Positions 1 to 8,952 of a stretch of 64,000 bases of DNA are shown here, piece by piece. How positions within the stretch are numbered: position 1 is the stretch's first letter; every line of letters starts with the position of its first letter. Source of the DNA: an uncultured Chloroflexota bacterium (lineage in GTDB: Bacteria; Chloroflexota; UBA11872). The stretch lies in NCBI GenBank assembly GCA_958296175.1, contig OY282448.1:1031899-1095898 (forward strand), written 5' to 3'. The position numbers and the translations under genes were made by a program. The notes beneath the pieces were generated by a model. It ran no database searches. It had not been told where the DNA came from and was given only the letters and a program-made list of their open reading frames with translations.

Positions 1-1241
1 TGGCCCTGGCGCTGGCCATGTTCTTGGCGTACGTGTACCGGAACATCGACGTTCCAGGGCCGGCGGGCACGGTGATCTGGTACGTGACGCTCCAGTTCCT
101 GGCGCACCCGTTCCGCGAGATCACGGTCGGCGCGCTGGGCCTGCTGGCTGTGGGCGCGGGGGGCTGGCTGCTGGTGCGCAGCGTGCTGTCGGTGGTGGTG
201 GACCCGAACGACGACCTGGCCGAGATTCTCTACCAGAGCCGCCGCTTGCAGCGCGGGCCGCGCGTGGTGGCCATCGGCGGCGGCACCGGGCTGGGGGTGC
301 TGCTGCGCGGCCTGAAGGAGCACACGAACCACATCACCGCCGTGGTGACGGTGGCCGACGACGGCGGCAGTTCCGGGCGCCTGCGCGAGGAGCTGAACCT
401 GCTGCCGCCGGGCGACGTGCGCCAGTGTCTGGCCGCGCTGGCCGACTCGGAGTCGCTGATGCACGACGTGATGGAGTACCGCTTCCGCCACGGGGCCGGG
501 CTGCAGGGGCACAACCTGGGCAATCTGCTGATTGCCGCCATGGCCGACATCAACGACGGCAATTTCGAGCGCGGGGTCAACGCGCTCAGCGACGTTCTGC
601 GCGTGCGGGGGCGCATTCTGCCCTCCACCTTGTCGAACGTCCGCCTGACGGCCGAGATGTCCGACGGCTCCATCGTCCGCGGCGAGTCGCGGATTCGCGC
701 GGCCGGCAAGCCCATCGTGCAGGTCTTCGTGGAGCCGCGGCACGCTCTGGCAAACGGGGAAGCGGTCAAGGAAATCCTGGCCGCCGACCTCATCGTTCTG
801 GGCCCGGGCAGCGTCTACACCAGTGTGCTGCCAAACCTGCTGATCAACGACATCGCCACGGCCGTGCGCGCGTCCACGGCGGTCAAGGCCTACGTCTGCA
901 ACGTGGCCACCGAGCCGGGCGAAACCGACGGCTACAGCCCCTCCGACCACGTGCGGTCGCTCACCAAGCACGTGGGACCCGGGTTGTTCGAGTTCGTGCT
1001 GGCCAACAGCCACACGCGCATCGACCTGGCGCCGGCAAACGGCGCGCGCCTGGTGACCTGCGACCCCTCGGTGCAAGTGGAGCTGCTGGACACCGGCGTG
1101 CAGGCGGTGCTGGCCGACGTGGTGAACCCCGCCGACCCGCGCCACCACCACCCCGCAGCCCTGGCCTCGGCCCTCCTGGACCTGTGCGCGGAAGCCTCCA
1201 AACAGCCAGCGGCTCTGGCCGCCGTGGGCGCCGGGCGCTAA
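1..1241 (+). CDS. yvcK: YvcK/CofD-like gluconeogenesis factor, membrane-anchored, 5' partial
   Basis: The reading frame is open from base 3, so the true start probably lies left of the window; the first visible ATG is at 18. The N-terminus has two hydrophobic segments (about residues 1-20 and 35-60 counted from that ATG). A Rossmann-like YvcK/2-phospho-L-lactate transferase domain follows, with the nucleotide-binding motif VVAIGGGTGLGVLLRGLK, then VTVADDGGSSGRLR and LPPGDVRQCLAALAD. These three motifs are diagnostic of the YvcK family. In Bacillus the protein is needed for growth on gluconeogenic carbon sources and for cell shape and is thought to bind UDP-sugars. The membrane anchor is not part of the classical Bacillus protein; fused forms occur in Chloroflexota. 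Stop TAA at 1239-1241. Confidence 0.93.
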   Translation, partial: ALALAMFLAYVYRNIDVPGPAGTVIWYVTLQFLAHPFREITVGALGLLAVGAGGWLLVRSVLSVVVDPNDDLAEILYQSRRLQRGPRVVAIGGGTGLGVLLRGLKEHTNHITAVVTVADDGGSSGRLREELNLLPPGDVRQCLAALADSESLMHDVMEYRFRHGAGLQGHNLGNLLIAAMADINDGNFERGVNALSDVLRVRGRILPSTLSNVRLTAEMSDGSIVRGESRIRAAGKPIVQVFVEPRHALANGEAVKEILAADLIVLGPGSVYTSVLPNLLINDIATAVRASTAVKAYVCNVATEPGETDGYSPSDHVRSLTKHVGPGLFEFVLANSHTRIDLAPANGARLVTCDPSVQVELLDTGVQAVLADVVNPADPRHHHPAALASALLDLCAEASKQPAALAAVGAGR

Positions 1242-1416
1242 GCCGGCCCGGCGAGCGGCGGATACGCCGCGGCTGCCCGACGCGAGTGACGGGCGCCGCG
1301 CCCGGTCTGAACGCCGCACGCCAGCCGCTGGGCGGATAGCTTCTCCCGCGTCTCCTCGTCCCACCTTCCTTCCCAGGGAAAGAGAGCACGAGGCTTCGAC
1401 CCTGGCCGCCCCTCGG

Positions 1417-1446
1417 CTTCACCCTCGCCGCGAAGCGGGGCGAGGG
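1417..1446. repeat. Hairpin repeat, CCCTCGCC/GGCGAGGG type
   Basis: CCCTCGCC and GGGCGAGGG flank a short GCGAAGC loop between the convergent yvcK and RNR genes. It resembles the other CTCTCCC...GGGAGAG hairpins in this window. Lying between convergent genes, it could serve as a bidirectional terminator; there is no U-tract. Confidence 0.45.
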
Positions 1447-1497
1447 AAATAGGACGGCGCGGGGGCCGCGGCCAGCGGCGCGCCTCTGGACGTCCGC

Positions 1498-3309
1498 TCA
1501 GTCCGGCACGCCGCAGGAGCTGCACCAGCGGCCGCTGGCGGCGCCGTCGTCGGTGACGGTGGTCAGCACCTGCTGGGGGCGGCTGCCGTAACGGTAGACC
1601 GTGACGCCTTTGCAGCCCAGGCGGTAGGCCAGCCGGAAGATGCGGTCCACGTCGGCCTTGTGGGCCCGTTCGGGCAGATTGACGGTTTTGGAGACCGCGT
1701 TTTCGGTGTGGGCCTGAAAAGCCGCCTGCATGCGCACGTGGTCGTCGGGCGCAATTTCCAGCGCGGTGACGAACACGCGCTGCAGGTCTGCCGGAACGTC
1801 CGGGTCGCCCGTGACGACGCCGCGCGCGGCAACGCGCTGCGCCAGCGCATCGTTCCAGCACCCCGCGCGGCGGGCGGCGCGTTCGAACACCGGGTTGACC
1901 TCCACAAGCTCGCGCCCGTCCAGCACGCGGCGCTTGAAGGCCAGGGCGAAGGCGGGTTCGATGCCGGCGGAGCAGCCCGCAATGATGCTGAGCGTGCCCG
2001 TGGGGGCGATGGTGGTGACGGTGGCGTTGCGCCGCGGCCGCGCGCCGCGCCGGGCGTAGCGGCTCTGCGGGAAGTTGGGGAAGGGTCCGCGCGCTTCGGC
2101 CAGCCGTTCGGAGGCCGCCGCCGCCCGCGCCTGCACGAAGCGGGCAATCTCCGCGCCGAGCCGGCGCGCCTCCGCCGTGTGGTAAGCCACGCCCAGCTCG
2201 AACAGCAGGTCGGCAAACCCCATCACGCCCAGGCCGATCTTGCGGTTGGCCGTCACGATGTCCGTGGTGGCCGCTATCGGGTAGGCGCTGGCGTCCACCA
2301 CGTTGTCCAGGAAGTGCACGGCGGTGTCGACCGTGCGGCCCAGCCGGGCGTAATCCACGCCCGCCCGCCCGGCGGAGGCGTCGACCATGCGGGCCAGGTT
2401 GATCGACCCCAGGTTGCAGGCTTCGTAAGGCAGCAGCGGCTGTTCGCCGCAGGGGTTGGTGGACTCCATCGCGCCGACCTCGGGCGTGGGGTTTGCGTCG
2501 TTGATGCGGTCCAGGAAGACCAGGCCGGGTTCGCCGGTCGCCCAGGCGCATGCGGCGGCGGCGTCGAACACCTGGGCCGCAGGCAGCCGCCCCACCACCG
2601 CGCCGCTGGCTGGATGGCGCAGCGCATAGCTCCCGCCCTCGTCCAGCGCGCGCATGAACTCGTCGGTGACGGCCACCGACACGTTGAAGCTGGTGAGGCG
2701 CGCCAGGTCGCGCTTGGCGTGGATGAAGGCCAGCACGTCGGGGTGGTCCACGCGCAGCACGCCCATGTTGGCGCCGCGCCGCGTGCCGCCCTGCTTGACC
2801 GCCTCGGTGGCGGCGTCGAACACGTCCATGAAACTCAGCGGCCCGCTGGAGACGCCGCCCGTGCTCTCCACGCGGTCGCCGGCCGGACGCAGGCGCGAAA
2901 AACTGAACCCGGTGCCGCCGCCGCTCTGGTGGATGATGGCCGCGTGCTTGACGCTCTCGAAGATGTCGGGAATCGAGTCGCCCACCGGCAGCACGAAGCA
3001 GGCGGCCAGCTGCTGCAAGCGCCGCCCGGCATTCATGAGCGTGGGCGAATTGGGCAGGAACTCCAGGCCGGCCATCAGCGCGCGGAAGCGCTGCGCCGCG
3101 GCCTGCGTCTGGGACGCGCTGGCGCCGTAGGCGGCGTCCGGCGCGGCTACGTTGTCGGCCACGCGGCTGAACAACTGGGCGGGCGTTTCCACCAGGCGCC
3201 CCTGCTCGCGCGCCAGGTAGCGCGCCTCCAGCACCGTGCGCGCGTTGCCGCTCAGCGGCGCGTCCAGCGCCGCGTCCAGCGGCGCGGCGTCCTGAGCCGT
3301 TGCGCGCAT
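1498..3309 (-). CDS. nrdJ: Adenosylcobalamin-dependent (class II) ribonucleotide reductase
   Basis: It reduces ribonucleotides to deoxyribonucleotides by B12 radical chemistry and does not need oxygen. The 603-aa protein starts with the NrdJ N-terminal pattern LSGNARTVLEARYL (about residues 19-32). It has the first redox Cys in LAACFVLPVGDS (C104), the glycine-rich SGGGTGFSFSRLRPAGD segment, and the active-site motif NPCGEQPLLPYEACNLGSINL near residues 285-305, where C287 would carry the thiyl radical and E289 is the catalytic acid. The phosphate-binding APTGTLSIIAGCSAGIEP motif follows. The C-terminus ends in a CSSCG pair expected to relay electrons from thioredoxin. The length fits the short class II subgroup. 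The stop of the small membrane-protein gene upstream is 7 bp from this start, so the two may be cotranscribed. Confidence 0.95.
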   Translation of the reverse strand: MRATAQDAAPLDAALDAPLSGNARTVLEARYLAREQGRLVETPAQLFSRVADNVAAPDAAYGASASQTQAAAQRFRALMAGLEFLPNSPTLMNAGRRLQQLAACFVLPVGDSIPDIFESVKHAAIIHQSGGGTGFSFSRLRPAGDRVESTGGVSSGPLSFMDVFDAATEAVKQGGTRRGANMGVLRVDHPDVLAFIHAKRDLARLTSFNVSVAVTDEFMRALDEGGSYALRHPASGAVVGRLPAAQVFDAAAACAWATGEPGLVFLDRINDANPTPEVGAMESTNPCGEQPLLPYEACNLGSINLARMVDASAGRAGVDYARLGRTVDTAVHFLDNVVDASAYPIAATTDIVTANRKIGLGVMGFADLLFELGVAYHTAEARRLGAEIARFVQARAAAASERLAEARGPFPNFPQSRYARRGARPRRNATVTTIAPTGTLSIIAGCSAGIEPAFALAFKRRVLDGRELVEVNPVFERAARRAGCWNDALAQRVAARGVVTGDPDVPADLQRVFVTALEIAPDDHVRMQAAFQAHTENAVSKTVNLPERAHKADVDRIFRLAYRLGCKGVTVYRYGSRPQQVLTTVTDDGAASGRWCSSCGVPD

Positions 3310-3316
3310 GGGGCCG

Positions 3317-3619
3317 CTACCCGCGCTCGACCTGCTCGACGTCCACCACCCGCACCCTGGGGCCGCGCTGCCAGCGCCGGTAGGCGCGCATGGCCATGGC
3401 GGCTCGCCACATGCCCACGATCGTGCGCCGCAGGTCAGGCTTGACCAGGGACGCCGCGGCCACGACCACGGTTCCGACCAGCAACAGGATCAGCACGACC
3501 GCCGCAACGACCAGCAGCCCGGCCAGCCCGACCACCAGCAGAGGCAGGGCCAGCAGCATGCCGCCGATCGAGCGCGGCCGCTGCACGTTCAGGCGAACCG
3601 TGCGGGTCTGGTGGGTCAT
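3317..3619 (-). CDS. Small two-pass membrane protein, unknown function
   Basis: A 100-aa open frame starts with ATG at 3619 (MTHQTRTVRLNVQRP). It has an unbroken hydrophobic stretch from about residue 20 to 60, long enough for a membrane hairpin, then a basic region (KPDLRRTIVGMWRAAMAMRAYRR) and an acidic tail. Charge distribution predicts both ends inside the cell. I recognise no family. The gene ends 7 bp before the nrdJ start on the same strand. There is no clear ribosome-binding site. The composition (charged ends, clean membrane core) makes it a likely real gene rather than a shadow frame. Confidence 0.6.
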   Translation of the reverse strand: MTHQTRTVRLNVQRPRSIGGMLLALPLLVVGLAGLLVVAAVVLILLLVGTVVVAAASLVKPDLRRTIVGMWRAAMAMRAYRRWQRGPRVRVVDVEQVERG

Positions 3620-3639
3620 CGATACAAGGCTACGAGATT

Positions 3640-3735
3640 GGCGCGGCCTCCGCGTCCGGCCCGCGCGGAGCGTGGGCCGGCTGGTCAGACACCTCGACGC
3701 TCGTACCCCCTCTGCGCCCGGCCCGCGCAGGGCTC
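3640..3735. repeat. Pair of 25-bp hairpin repeats about 62 bp apart
   Basis: CTCCGCGTCCGGCCCGCGCG (from about 3649) and CTCTGCGCCCGGCCCGCGCA (from about 3711) are two related inverted-repeat units. The shared GGCCCGCGC cores start at 3658 and 3720. The spacing matches the 60-62 bp period seen at other intergenic loci of this window. They lie between the plsY-like gene and the small membrane-protein gene. Confidence 0.45.
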
Positions 3736-3738
3736 GGG

Positions 3739-4386
3739 TTAGGGGCGGTCGCGGTCGAGCAGAAAGCGCCGCCAGAGGAGAGTGGCTCGGGAGACGTCGT
3801 CGGGCGGGGGGGCTTTGCGGTAGCCGATCAGGCGGGCGACGACCAGCAGGGCGGCCAGCGCCCAGGCCGTGAGGCTGAGGGCGGGCGGCGCGCCCGTGAG
3901 GCTCAGGGCGAGTGCCGTGGCGGCGAACCCGACCAGCACGCCGGGGGCGGAGTCGCGCATCAGGGCTTTGCCCAGCACCAGGCCGGCGAAGGCCAGCGCC
4001 ATGTGCCAGGCGCCCAGCGCGGCCAGCGCGGCGCCGGCCGGGCCAACGCCGCGGCCGCCGCGGAAACGCAGGGTTGCGGGCCAGACGTGCCCGGCCACGG
4101 CCGCCGCGCCGGCAAGCGCCGAGACCTCGTAGGACGCGAACCGCTGCACGATGAAGATTGCCAGCACGGGCTTGAGCGCGTCGGCAAAGCCGGCGGCGAA
4201 CCCACGCACCACCCCCAGGTGCTCGACTGCCGAGGACCCGCTGACGCCGCCCGAGCCTTCCACCAACAGGTCGCGTCCGGCCAGGCGCACGGCCAGATAG
4301 GCGACGGGGATGGAGCCGATGGCGTAAGCAATCAGCACGGCCAGCGGCGCTGCCGCGGGCGTCTCGAGCATCGCGCCGCCTCGCAT
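3739..4386 (-). CDS. plsY: PlsY-like glycerol-3-phosphate acyltransferase (divergent)
   Basis: PlsY is a multi-pass inner-membrane enzyme that moves an acyl group from acyl-phosphate to glycerol-3-phosphate, the first step of phospholipid synthesis. The 215-aa product has the PlsY opening (YAIGSIPVAYLAVRLAGRDLLVEGSGG) and the glycine-rich second motif AGHVWPATLRFRGGRGVG, with about six hydrophobic segments. The first motif is altered: the family's GSGN(I/P)GATN reads GSGGVSGSSAVEHLG here, so the conserved Asn residues are missing. It is either a diverged PlsY or a paralogue with another acceptor. An alternative start at ATG 4371 has a better-spaced GAGG ribosome-binding site than ATG 4386. 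Confidence 0.75.
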   Translation of the reverse strand: MRGGAMLETPAAAPLAVLIAYAIGSIPVAYLAVRLAGRDLLVEGSGGVSGSSAVEHLGVVRGFAAGFADALKPVLAIFIVQRFASYEVSALAGAAAVAGHVWPATLRFRGGRGVGPAGAALAALGAWHMALAFAGLVLGKALMRDSAPGVLVGFAATALALSLTGAPPALSLTAWALAALLVVARLIGYRKAPPPDDVSRATLLWRRFLLDRDRP

Positions 4387-4472
4387 CCACCTTCCGGGCC
4401 AATGCGGTGAAGTCTAGCAACGACCCAGGAAACCGCGGGTTCCCGGTCGGGGTCGGGCACCTGGATTCCGTC

Positions 4473-4508
4473 CCGCAGCGAGTACGGCGGGCGTTGCACC
4501 GGAATGAC
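4473..4508. repeat. Imperfect inverted repeat GGATTCCG...CGGAATGAC
   Basis: GGATTCCG and CGGAAT flank a GC-rich core, in the 130-bp gap between the plsY-like and relA genes. It looks like a degenerate member of the short dispersed repeats common in GC-rich bacterial intergenic DNA. The rest of the gap shows nothing recognisable. Confidence 0.3.
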
Positions 4509-4518
4509 GAGGAAGCGG

Positions 4519-6927
4519 TCAGTTCCGCCGCCGGCCGCCTTCGCGGGCTACGGCCACGACGCCGCGGATGGTTTCCAGGCGGCGGATCAGCCGCGCCAGC
4601 TGGGCGACGCCGGTCACGCCGACGGTGACGTGCAGGGTGGCTCGTTCGCCGCTGGCGGAGCGGGTGGTGGAGACCGTGGCCGACGTGATGTTCAGGCCCT
4701 CCTCGCGAATCACGCCGGTCACGTCGTGCGCCAGCCCTTCGCGGTCGTCGGCGTCCACGCGAATCTGCACCGGCAGCAGGCGGCCGGCGTCGTCGATCCA
4801 CCAGACGTTGGCGCGCGCGCCTGTGCGCCGCGCGCCGGTCTGGCAGGCGGGTCGGTGCACTTCCACGGTCTGGTTCGCCACCACGCCCACGATCGCGCTG
4901 CCGGGCCGCGCGGCGCAGCAGCTGGCCAGGCGGATGGGCAGGTCCAGGTTCGACCCCAGCAGTTGCCGCCCCCAGGCCACGTCCACCAGACGCTCGGGTT
5001 CGTTGACGTTGTGCACGTTGGCGCAGTTGCGCCGATGCACGCTGATGCCGTGGCCGCGGGTGATGAAGCCCACGATGTCTTCGCCGGGCAGCGGGTTGCA
5101 GCAGGCGGCCACGCGCGTGAGCAGGTTGCCCACGCCCAGCACTTGCACCATGGGCTGCACGTCGCGCAGGGCGCGCGGGTCCGCGGGCGGCGCCTCCAGC
5201 TCCGGCGCTTCCACTTCGGGCGCCAGCTTGAGCCGGTTGATGACTTGCGGCACGGTGGTTGCGCCGTAGCCGATGCCGGCCAGCAGACTTTCCACGTCGC
5301 GGTAGCCGAGCGCGGCGGCAATCTGCTGCAGATCGCGGTCGGGCAGGTGCGACAGGCGCCCGTGGCCGAGCCGCCGCAGCTCGCGTTCCAGCAGGTCCTT
5401 GCCCGACTCGATGTTTTCGGCGCGCTGGCTGCGTTTGAACCACTGGCGAATCTTGTCGCGCGCGTGCGCGGTGTGCACCATCGCGATCCAGCTGCGGCTG
5501 GGCCCCTGGCTGTTGCGGCTGGTCAGGATTTCCACCACGTCGCCGTTCTGCAGCTGGTAATCCAGCGGCACCAGCCGCCCGTGCACCCGCGCCCCGATGC
5601 AGGTGTGCCCGATGTCGGTGTGGATGCGGTAGGCGAAGTCCAGCGGGGTGCTGCCGGTGGGAAAGTCCTTGATTTCCCCGCGCGGCGTGAAGGCGAACAC
5701 CGTATCGCTGAAGAAGTCGGTCTTCACCGCGTCCACGAACGACCCGGCGGTGTCCTCGTCGGACTGCCAGGTCAGGATTTGGCGCACCCAGGCCAGCTTT
5801 TCGGAAAAGCCCCCGGCCGGGTCGGCGTCGCTGGTCTTGTAGCGCCAGTGCGCCGCAACCCCGTATTCGGCCGCGGCGTGCATTTCCTGCGTGCGCACCT
5901 GGATTTCGATCGGCTTGGCGTCCGGCCCCAGCACGGCGGTGTGCAGCGAGCGGTAGCCGTTTTCCTTGGGCGCCGAGATGTAGTCGTCGAACTCGGCGGG
6001 GATGTGGCGCCACTGGCCGTGCACCACCCCCAGCACGGCGTAACAGCTGCGCACGTCGTCCACCAGCACCCGCACGGCCAGCACGTCGTACACCTGGTCG
6101 AGCGTGACGTTCTTGTGCTGCGTCTTGCGCTCGATGCTGTAGATGTGTTTGATGCGGCTCTGGATGTGGGCCGCGATCCCGGCCGCGTCCAGCGCGGCGC
6201 GCAGCGTCTGCGTGACGGTGTGCACCACCTCGGCGCGCGCTTCGCGTTCGGCGATCAGCCAGCGCGCAATCTCGTGGAACCGCCGCGGGTTCACCAGCCG
6301 GAAGGCGTAATCCTCCAGCTGCCAGCGCCAGTCCTCGATGCCCAGGCGCCCGGCCAGCGGGGCGAAGATTTCCAGCGTCTCGCGCGCGTAGCTCTGCTGC
6401 TTGGCTTCGTCGTAGACCGACGCCGTGTACATGTTGTGCAGACGGTCCGCCAGCTTGATGAGCACGACGCGAATGTCGCGCGCCATGGCCAGAAAGACTT
6501 TGCGCAGGTTCTGTGCCTGGCGGTCGTCCAGGCTGACCACGGTGATGTCGTCGAGCTTGGTCACGCCGTCCACCAGCTCGGCCACGCTGGCCCCAAACCG
6601 CTCGCGAATGGTGCGCAGGGTGACGGCGGTGTCCTCCACGCAGTCGTGCAGCAGCGCCGCCGCGATGGTGTCGGGGTCCAGGTGCAAGTCCGCCAGCAGC
6701 CGCGCCACGGCCAGAGGGTGGGTGACGTAGGGCTCGCCGGTGAGCCGCCGCTGCCCGCCGTGGGCGCGTTCGGCCACGCGGGCGGCGGACTGGATGAGCT
6801 GGTCGGCCGCGGGCCAGTCGTCGCCCGCGTAGGCCCGCACCGCCTGGCGCAGGTCGTCCAGCGTGGCCGGCGCGTGCGCCGACCCCCGCATGGGCGCCAG
6901 CGCGGCCGACACCGAGGTGGGCGCCAT
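4519..6927 (-). CDS. relA: Bifunctional (p)ppGpp synthetase/hydrolase, RelA/SpoT (Rsh)
   Basis: This stringent-response enzyme makes and degrades (p)ppGpp in the cytoplasm. I chose ATG 6927, 13 bp after the recJ stop and directly behind a GGGGGAGGT ribosome-binding sequence; this gives 802 aa. Domain order is canonical. The HD hydrolase has an intact ALLHDCVEDT (H94, D95). The synthetase has RIKHIYSIERK, YDVLAVRVLVDD, APKENGYRSLHTAV and EIQVRTQEMHAAAEYGVAAHW. A TGS domain (VFAFTPRGEIKDFPTGSTPL) follows, then a conserved region with an HRRNCANVHN Cys/His segment, and a C-terminal ACT domain. Both catalytic centres look complete, so the protein should both synthesise and hydrolyse. A recJ-relA gene order is also known in Firmicutes. 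Confidence 0.95.
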   Translation of the reverse strand: MAPTSVSAALAPMRGSAHAPATLDDLRQAVRAYAGDDWPAADQLIQSAARVAERAHGGQRRLTGEPYVTHPLAVARLLADLHLDPDTIAAALLHDCVEDTAVTLRTIRERFGASVAELVDGVTKLDDITVVSLDDRQAQNLRKVFLAMARDIRVVLIKLADRLHNMYTASVYDEAKQQSYARETLEIFAPLAGRLGIEDWRWQLEDYAFRLVNPRRFHEIARWLIAEREARAEVVHTVTQTLRAALDAAGIAAHIQSRIKHIYSIERKTQHKNVTLDQVYDVLAVRVLVDDVRSCYAVLGVVHGQWRHIPAEFDDYISAPKENGYRSLHTAVLGPDAKPIEIQVRTQEMHAAAEYGVAAHWRYKTSDADPAGGFSEKLAWVRQILTWQSDEDTAGSFVDAVKTDFFSDTVFAFTPRGEIKDFPTGSTPLDFAYRIHTDIGHTCIGARVHGRLVPLDYQLQNGDVVEILTSRNSQGPSRSWIAMVHTAHARDKIRQWFKRSQRAENIESGKDLLERELRRLGHGRLSHLPDRDLQQIAAALGYRDVESLLAGIGYGATTVPQVINRLKLAPEVEAPELEAPPADPRALRDVQPMVQVLGVGNLLTRVAACCNPLPGEDIVGFITRGHGISVHRRNCANVHNVNEPERLVDVAWGRQLLGSNLDLPIRLASCCAARPGSAIVGVVANQTVEVHRPACQTGARRTGARANVWWIDDAGRLLPVQIRVDADDREGLAHDVTGVIREEGLNITSATVSTTRSASGERATLHVTVGVTGVAQLARLIRRLETIRGVVAVAREGGRRRN

Positions 6928-6940
6928 ACCTCCCCCGCCG

Positions 6941-8647
6941 CTAAGCCGTTCGCAGCCGCACGTCGTCGACGAACATCTGCAATCGAGTCTCGCCTCGATA
7001 GTCGTCCAGCTGGAGCCGAAACGCAACGTCGACGCGGCGGCCGGGGTGCAGCGCGTCGGCGTGGCTCCCGCCGCCAAACCAGATGGCGCGCACGCTGTCG
7101 GCCAGTTCCTCGAAGCGCATGGCCAGATGGTTCTGGCCAACCACGCGCGGGTCGCGCACGCGCACGTTTTCCACCACCAGCCGCGGGTGGGCATGCGCCT
7201 CGCCCCAGGGCGCCAGCGCGTCCAGGGCGCGCCAGGTCTCCCAGGTGATGGTGCGCGGATACACGCGCCCGTCGGCGCTGAGCCGCGGCGCGGCCGGCGC
7301 CAGGCCGGCCAGGTCGTCCGCCAGCGCCTGCCGCAAGGCCTCGGCGTTGCCCCGCCGCAGGCTAAACCCGGCCGCGCGCGGGTGCCCGCCCCAGTGCTCC
7401 AGCAGCGCCGCGTGGCGGTCGAACAGCTGGGTGAGGTCGAACCCCTCGGGCGCGCGCGCCGACCCGCGGATCAGGCCGTCCACCTCGGCGCCGACGAATG
7501 CCGGCGCGCCCAGCTCGCCGCACAGATGCGAGGCGGCCAGCCCGACCACCCCCAGGGCGAACGCTGCCGAGGTTGCAAAGACGAGCGGCCCCGCCCCGAC
7601 CTGCGCGCGCGCGGCCTCCACCGCGTCCGCCGTCAGCCGCCGCCGCTCCGCGTTCAGCTGATCGAGCTCGCCGGCCAGTTCCTCGGCGCGCACGGGATGC
7701 GTGCACAGCAGCAGTTCCAGCGCCAGCTGGGCGTTGGCCATGCGCCCCGCCGCGTTGAGCCGCGGCGCCAGGCTGAAGGCGACCGCCTCCGCGCTGATGG
7801 ACTCGATAGGACGCTTCACCAGCGCGGCCAGCGCGCGCAGCCCGGGCCGCGGCGCCGCGCGCATGACCGCCAGACCCTCGGCCACCAGGTGGCGGTTCTC
7901 GTCCCGCAGCGGGGCAACGTCGGCAATGGTCCCCAGCGCCGCCAGATCCAGCCACGCTTCCGGGTCGGGCAGTTGCTGCGGGCATTCCTCGGCCAGCGCC
8001 TGCACCAGCTTGTAGGCCACCCCCACGCCGGCAAGGCCGCGAAAGGGATAGCCCCCTGCGGGCCCGTTGGGATTGAGCACCGCCGCCGCCCGCGTCGGGC
8101 GCGCCGCGCTCGGGTGATGGTCGGTCACGACCACGTCCACGCCGCGCGCGGCGGCATGGGCAATCTCCGCCTCGGCCGAGCCGCCGCAGTCGGCGCTGAC
8201 GATCAGCCGCGCGCCCTCGTCGGCAATCGTGTCGACCGCCGCCGCGTGCAGGCCGTAGCCCTCCACGGCGCGGTTCGGGATGTAGGGAAACACGTCCAGC
8301 CCCAGCGCCGTGCCGGCGTGCAGCAGCAGGGCCGCGGCGCTGACGCCGTCCAGGTCGTAGTCGCTGTACACGCACACCCGCTCGCGCCGCTGCGCGGCCT
8401 GGCCCAGGCGCTCCACCGCCAGCTCCATCTCGGCCAGCAGGTAGGGGTCGTAGGGCGGCGGCGGCCCCAGCAAGAACTCGCGAATCTTTGCCGCGTCGTC
8501 GTAGCCGCGGTTGTGCAGCACCTGCACTGCCAGCGGCGTCAGCTCGGGCTCGTCCGCAAACTCGGCAAACAGTGCGCCCGCCGCCCGCGGCGCAATGTCC
8601 CAAACCGCGCCCGACAGGCTGCGAGACGTATCGGTGGATGCTGCCAC
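6941..8647 (-). CDS. recJ: Single-stranded-DNA-specific exonuclease RecJ
   Basis: RecJ degrades single-stranded DNA 5' to 3' in recombination and repair. The DHH phosphoesterase core has VCVYSDYDLDGVSAAALL, VSADCG and VVTDHHPS. The DHHA1 domain has HWGGHPRAAGFSL, and the C-terminal OB-like domain has ALAPWGEAHAHPRLVV. The frame is open to an ATG at 8761, but residues before GTG 8647 (VAASTDTSRSL) are a low-complexity Arg/Gly run unlike any RecJ. I therefore prefer the GTG start, giving 568 aa, close to the usual size. The relA/spoT gene follows after 13 bp. Confidence 0.93.
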   Translation of the reverse strand: MAASTDTSRSLSGAVWDIAPRAAGALFAEFADEPELTPLAVQVLHNRGYDDAAKIREFLLGPPPPYDPYLLAEMELAVERLGQAAQRRERVCVYSDYDLDGVSAAALLLHAGTALGLDVFPYIPNRAVEGYGLHAAAVDTIADEGARLIVSADCGGSAEAEIAHAAARGVDVVVTDHHPSAARPTRAAAVLNPNGPAGGYPFRGLAGVGVAYKLVQALAEECPQQLPDPEAWLDLAALGTIADVAPLRDENRHLVAEGLAVMRAAPRPGLRALAALVKRPIESISAEAVAFSLAPRLNAAGRMANAQLALELLLCTHPVRAEELAGELDQLNAERRRLTADAVEAARAQVGAGPLVFATSAAFALGVVGLAASHLCGELGAPAFVGAEVDGLIRGSARAPEGFDLTQLFDRHAALLEHWGGHPRAAGFSLRRGNAEALRQALADDLAGLAPAAPRLSADGRVYPRTITWETWRALDALAPWGEAHAHPRLVVENVRVRDPRVVGQNHLAMRFEELADSVRAIWFGGGSHADALHPGRRVDVAFRLQLDDYRGETRLQMFVDDVRLRTA

Positions 8648-8952
8648 GCCGCCCAGCCTAATGGGTCCACCGCCGTCCCCGCACCCATCGAAGCCCCCGC
8701 CGCCGCAAATCCCCGCCCCGGCCCCGCGATTCCTTGCCCGGCGCCGGCGCGCGGCGCTCACCGCCGCGAGTACCCCTTCCCCGGCCCCTCGACCCTCTGC
8801 CCCCTGGCCCCTCGATCCTCTGCCCCCTGACCGCGTCGAGCCGTTCTCACGCCGCCGCTTGGCCGCGAGGGTGTGACGGCCCGTCTCCAGGCCGCGCCGC
8901 GCACTGCTGCGCGGTGCTATCGTCGCGCGCCTGTGCGCTTGGGCCCGGCCGC
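8648..8952. other. Divergent intergenic region with a short C-rich tandem repeat
   Basis: This roughly 300-bp gap separates the divergent recJ and Gfo/Idh/MocA genes and must hold both promoters, though no good -35/-10 pair is visible. At about 8786-8830 the unit CCCCTCGAYCCTCTGCCCCC occurs twice in tandem with a period near 27 bp. No gene was found. Confidence 0.4.

Noticed and set aside
1660..3444. 594-aa plus-strand open frame opposite the ribonucleotide reductase
   Set aside because: It is antisense to a clearly conserved gene and has a His/Arg/Gly-rich shadow composition typical of high-GC DNA.
3317..6013. 898-aa minus-strand open frame across plsY and relA
   Set aside because: Only its last 100 codons look protein-like and are annotated as the small membrane protein; the rest lies over plsY and relA in another frame.
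7362..8603. 413-aa minus-strand frame within recJ
   Set aside because: Out-of-phase shadow of RecJ without motifs.
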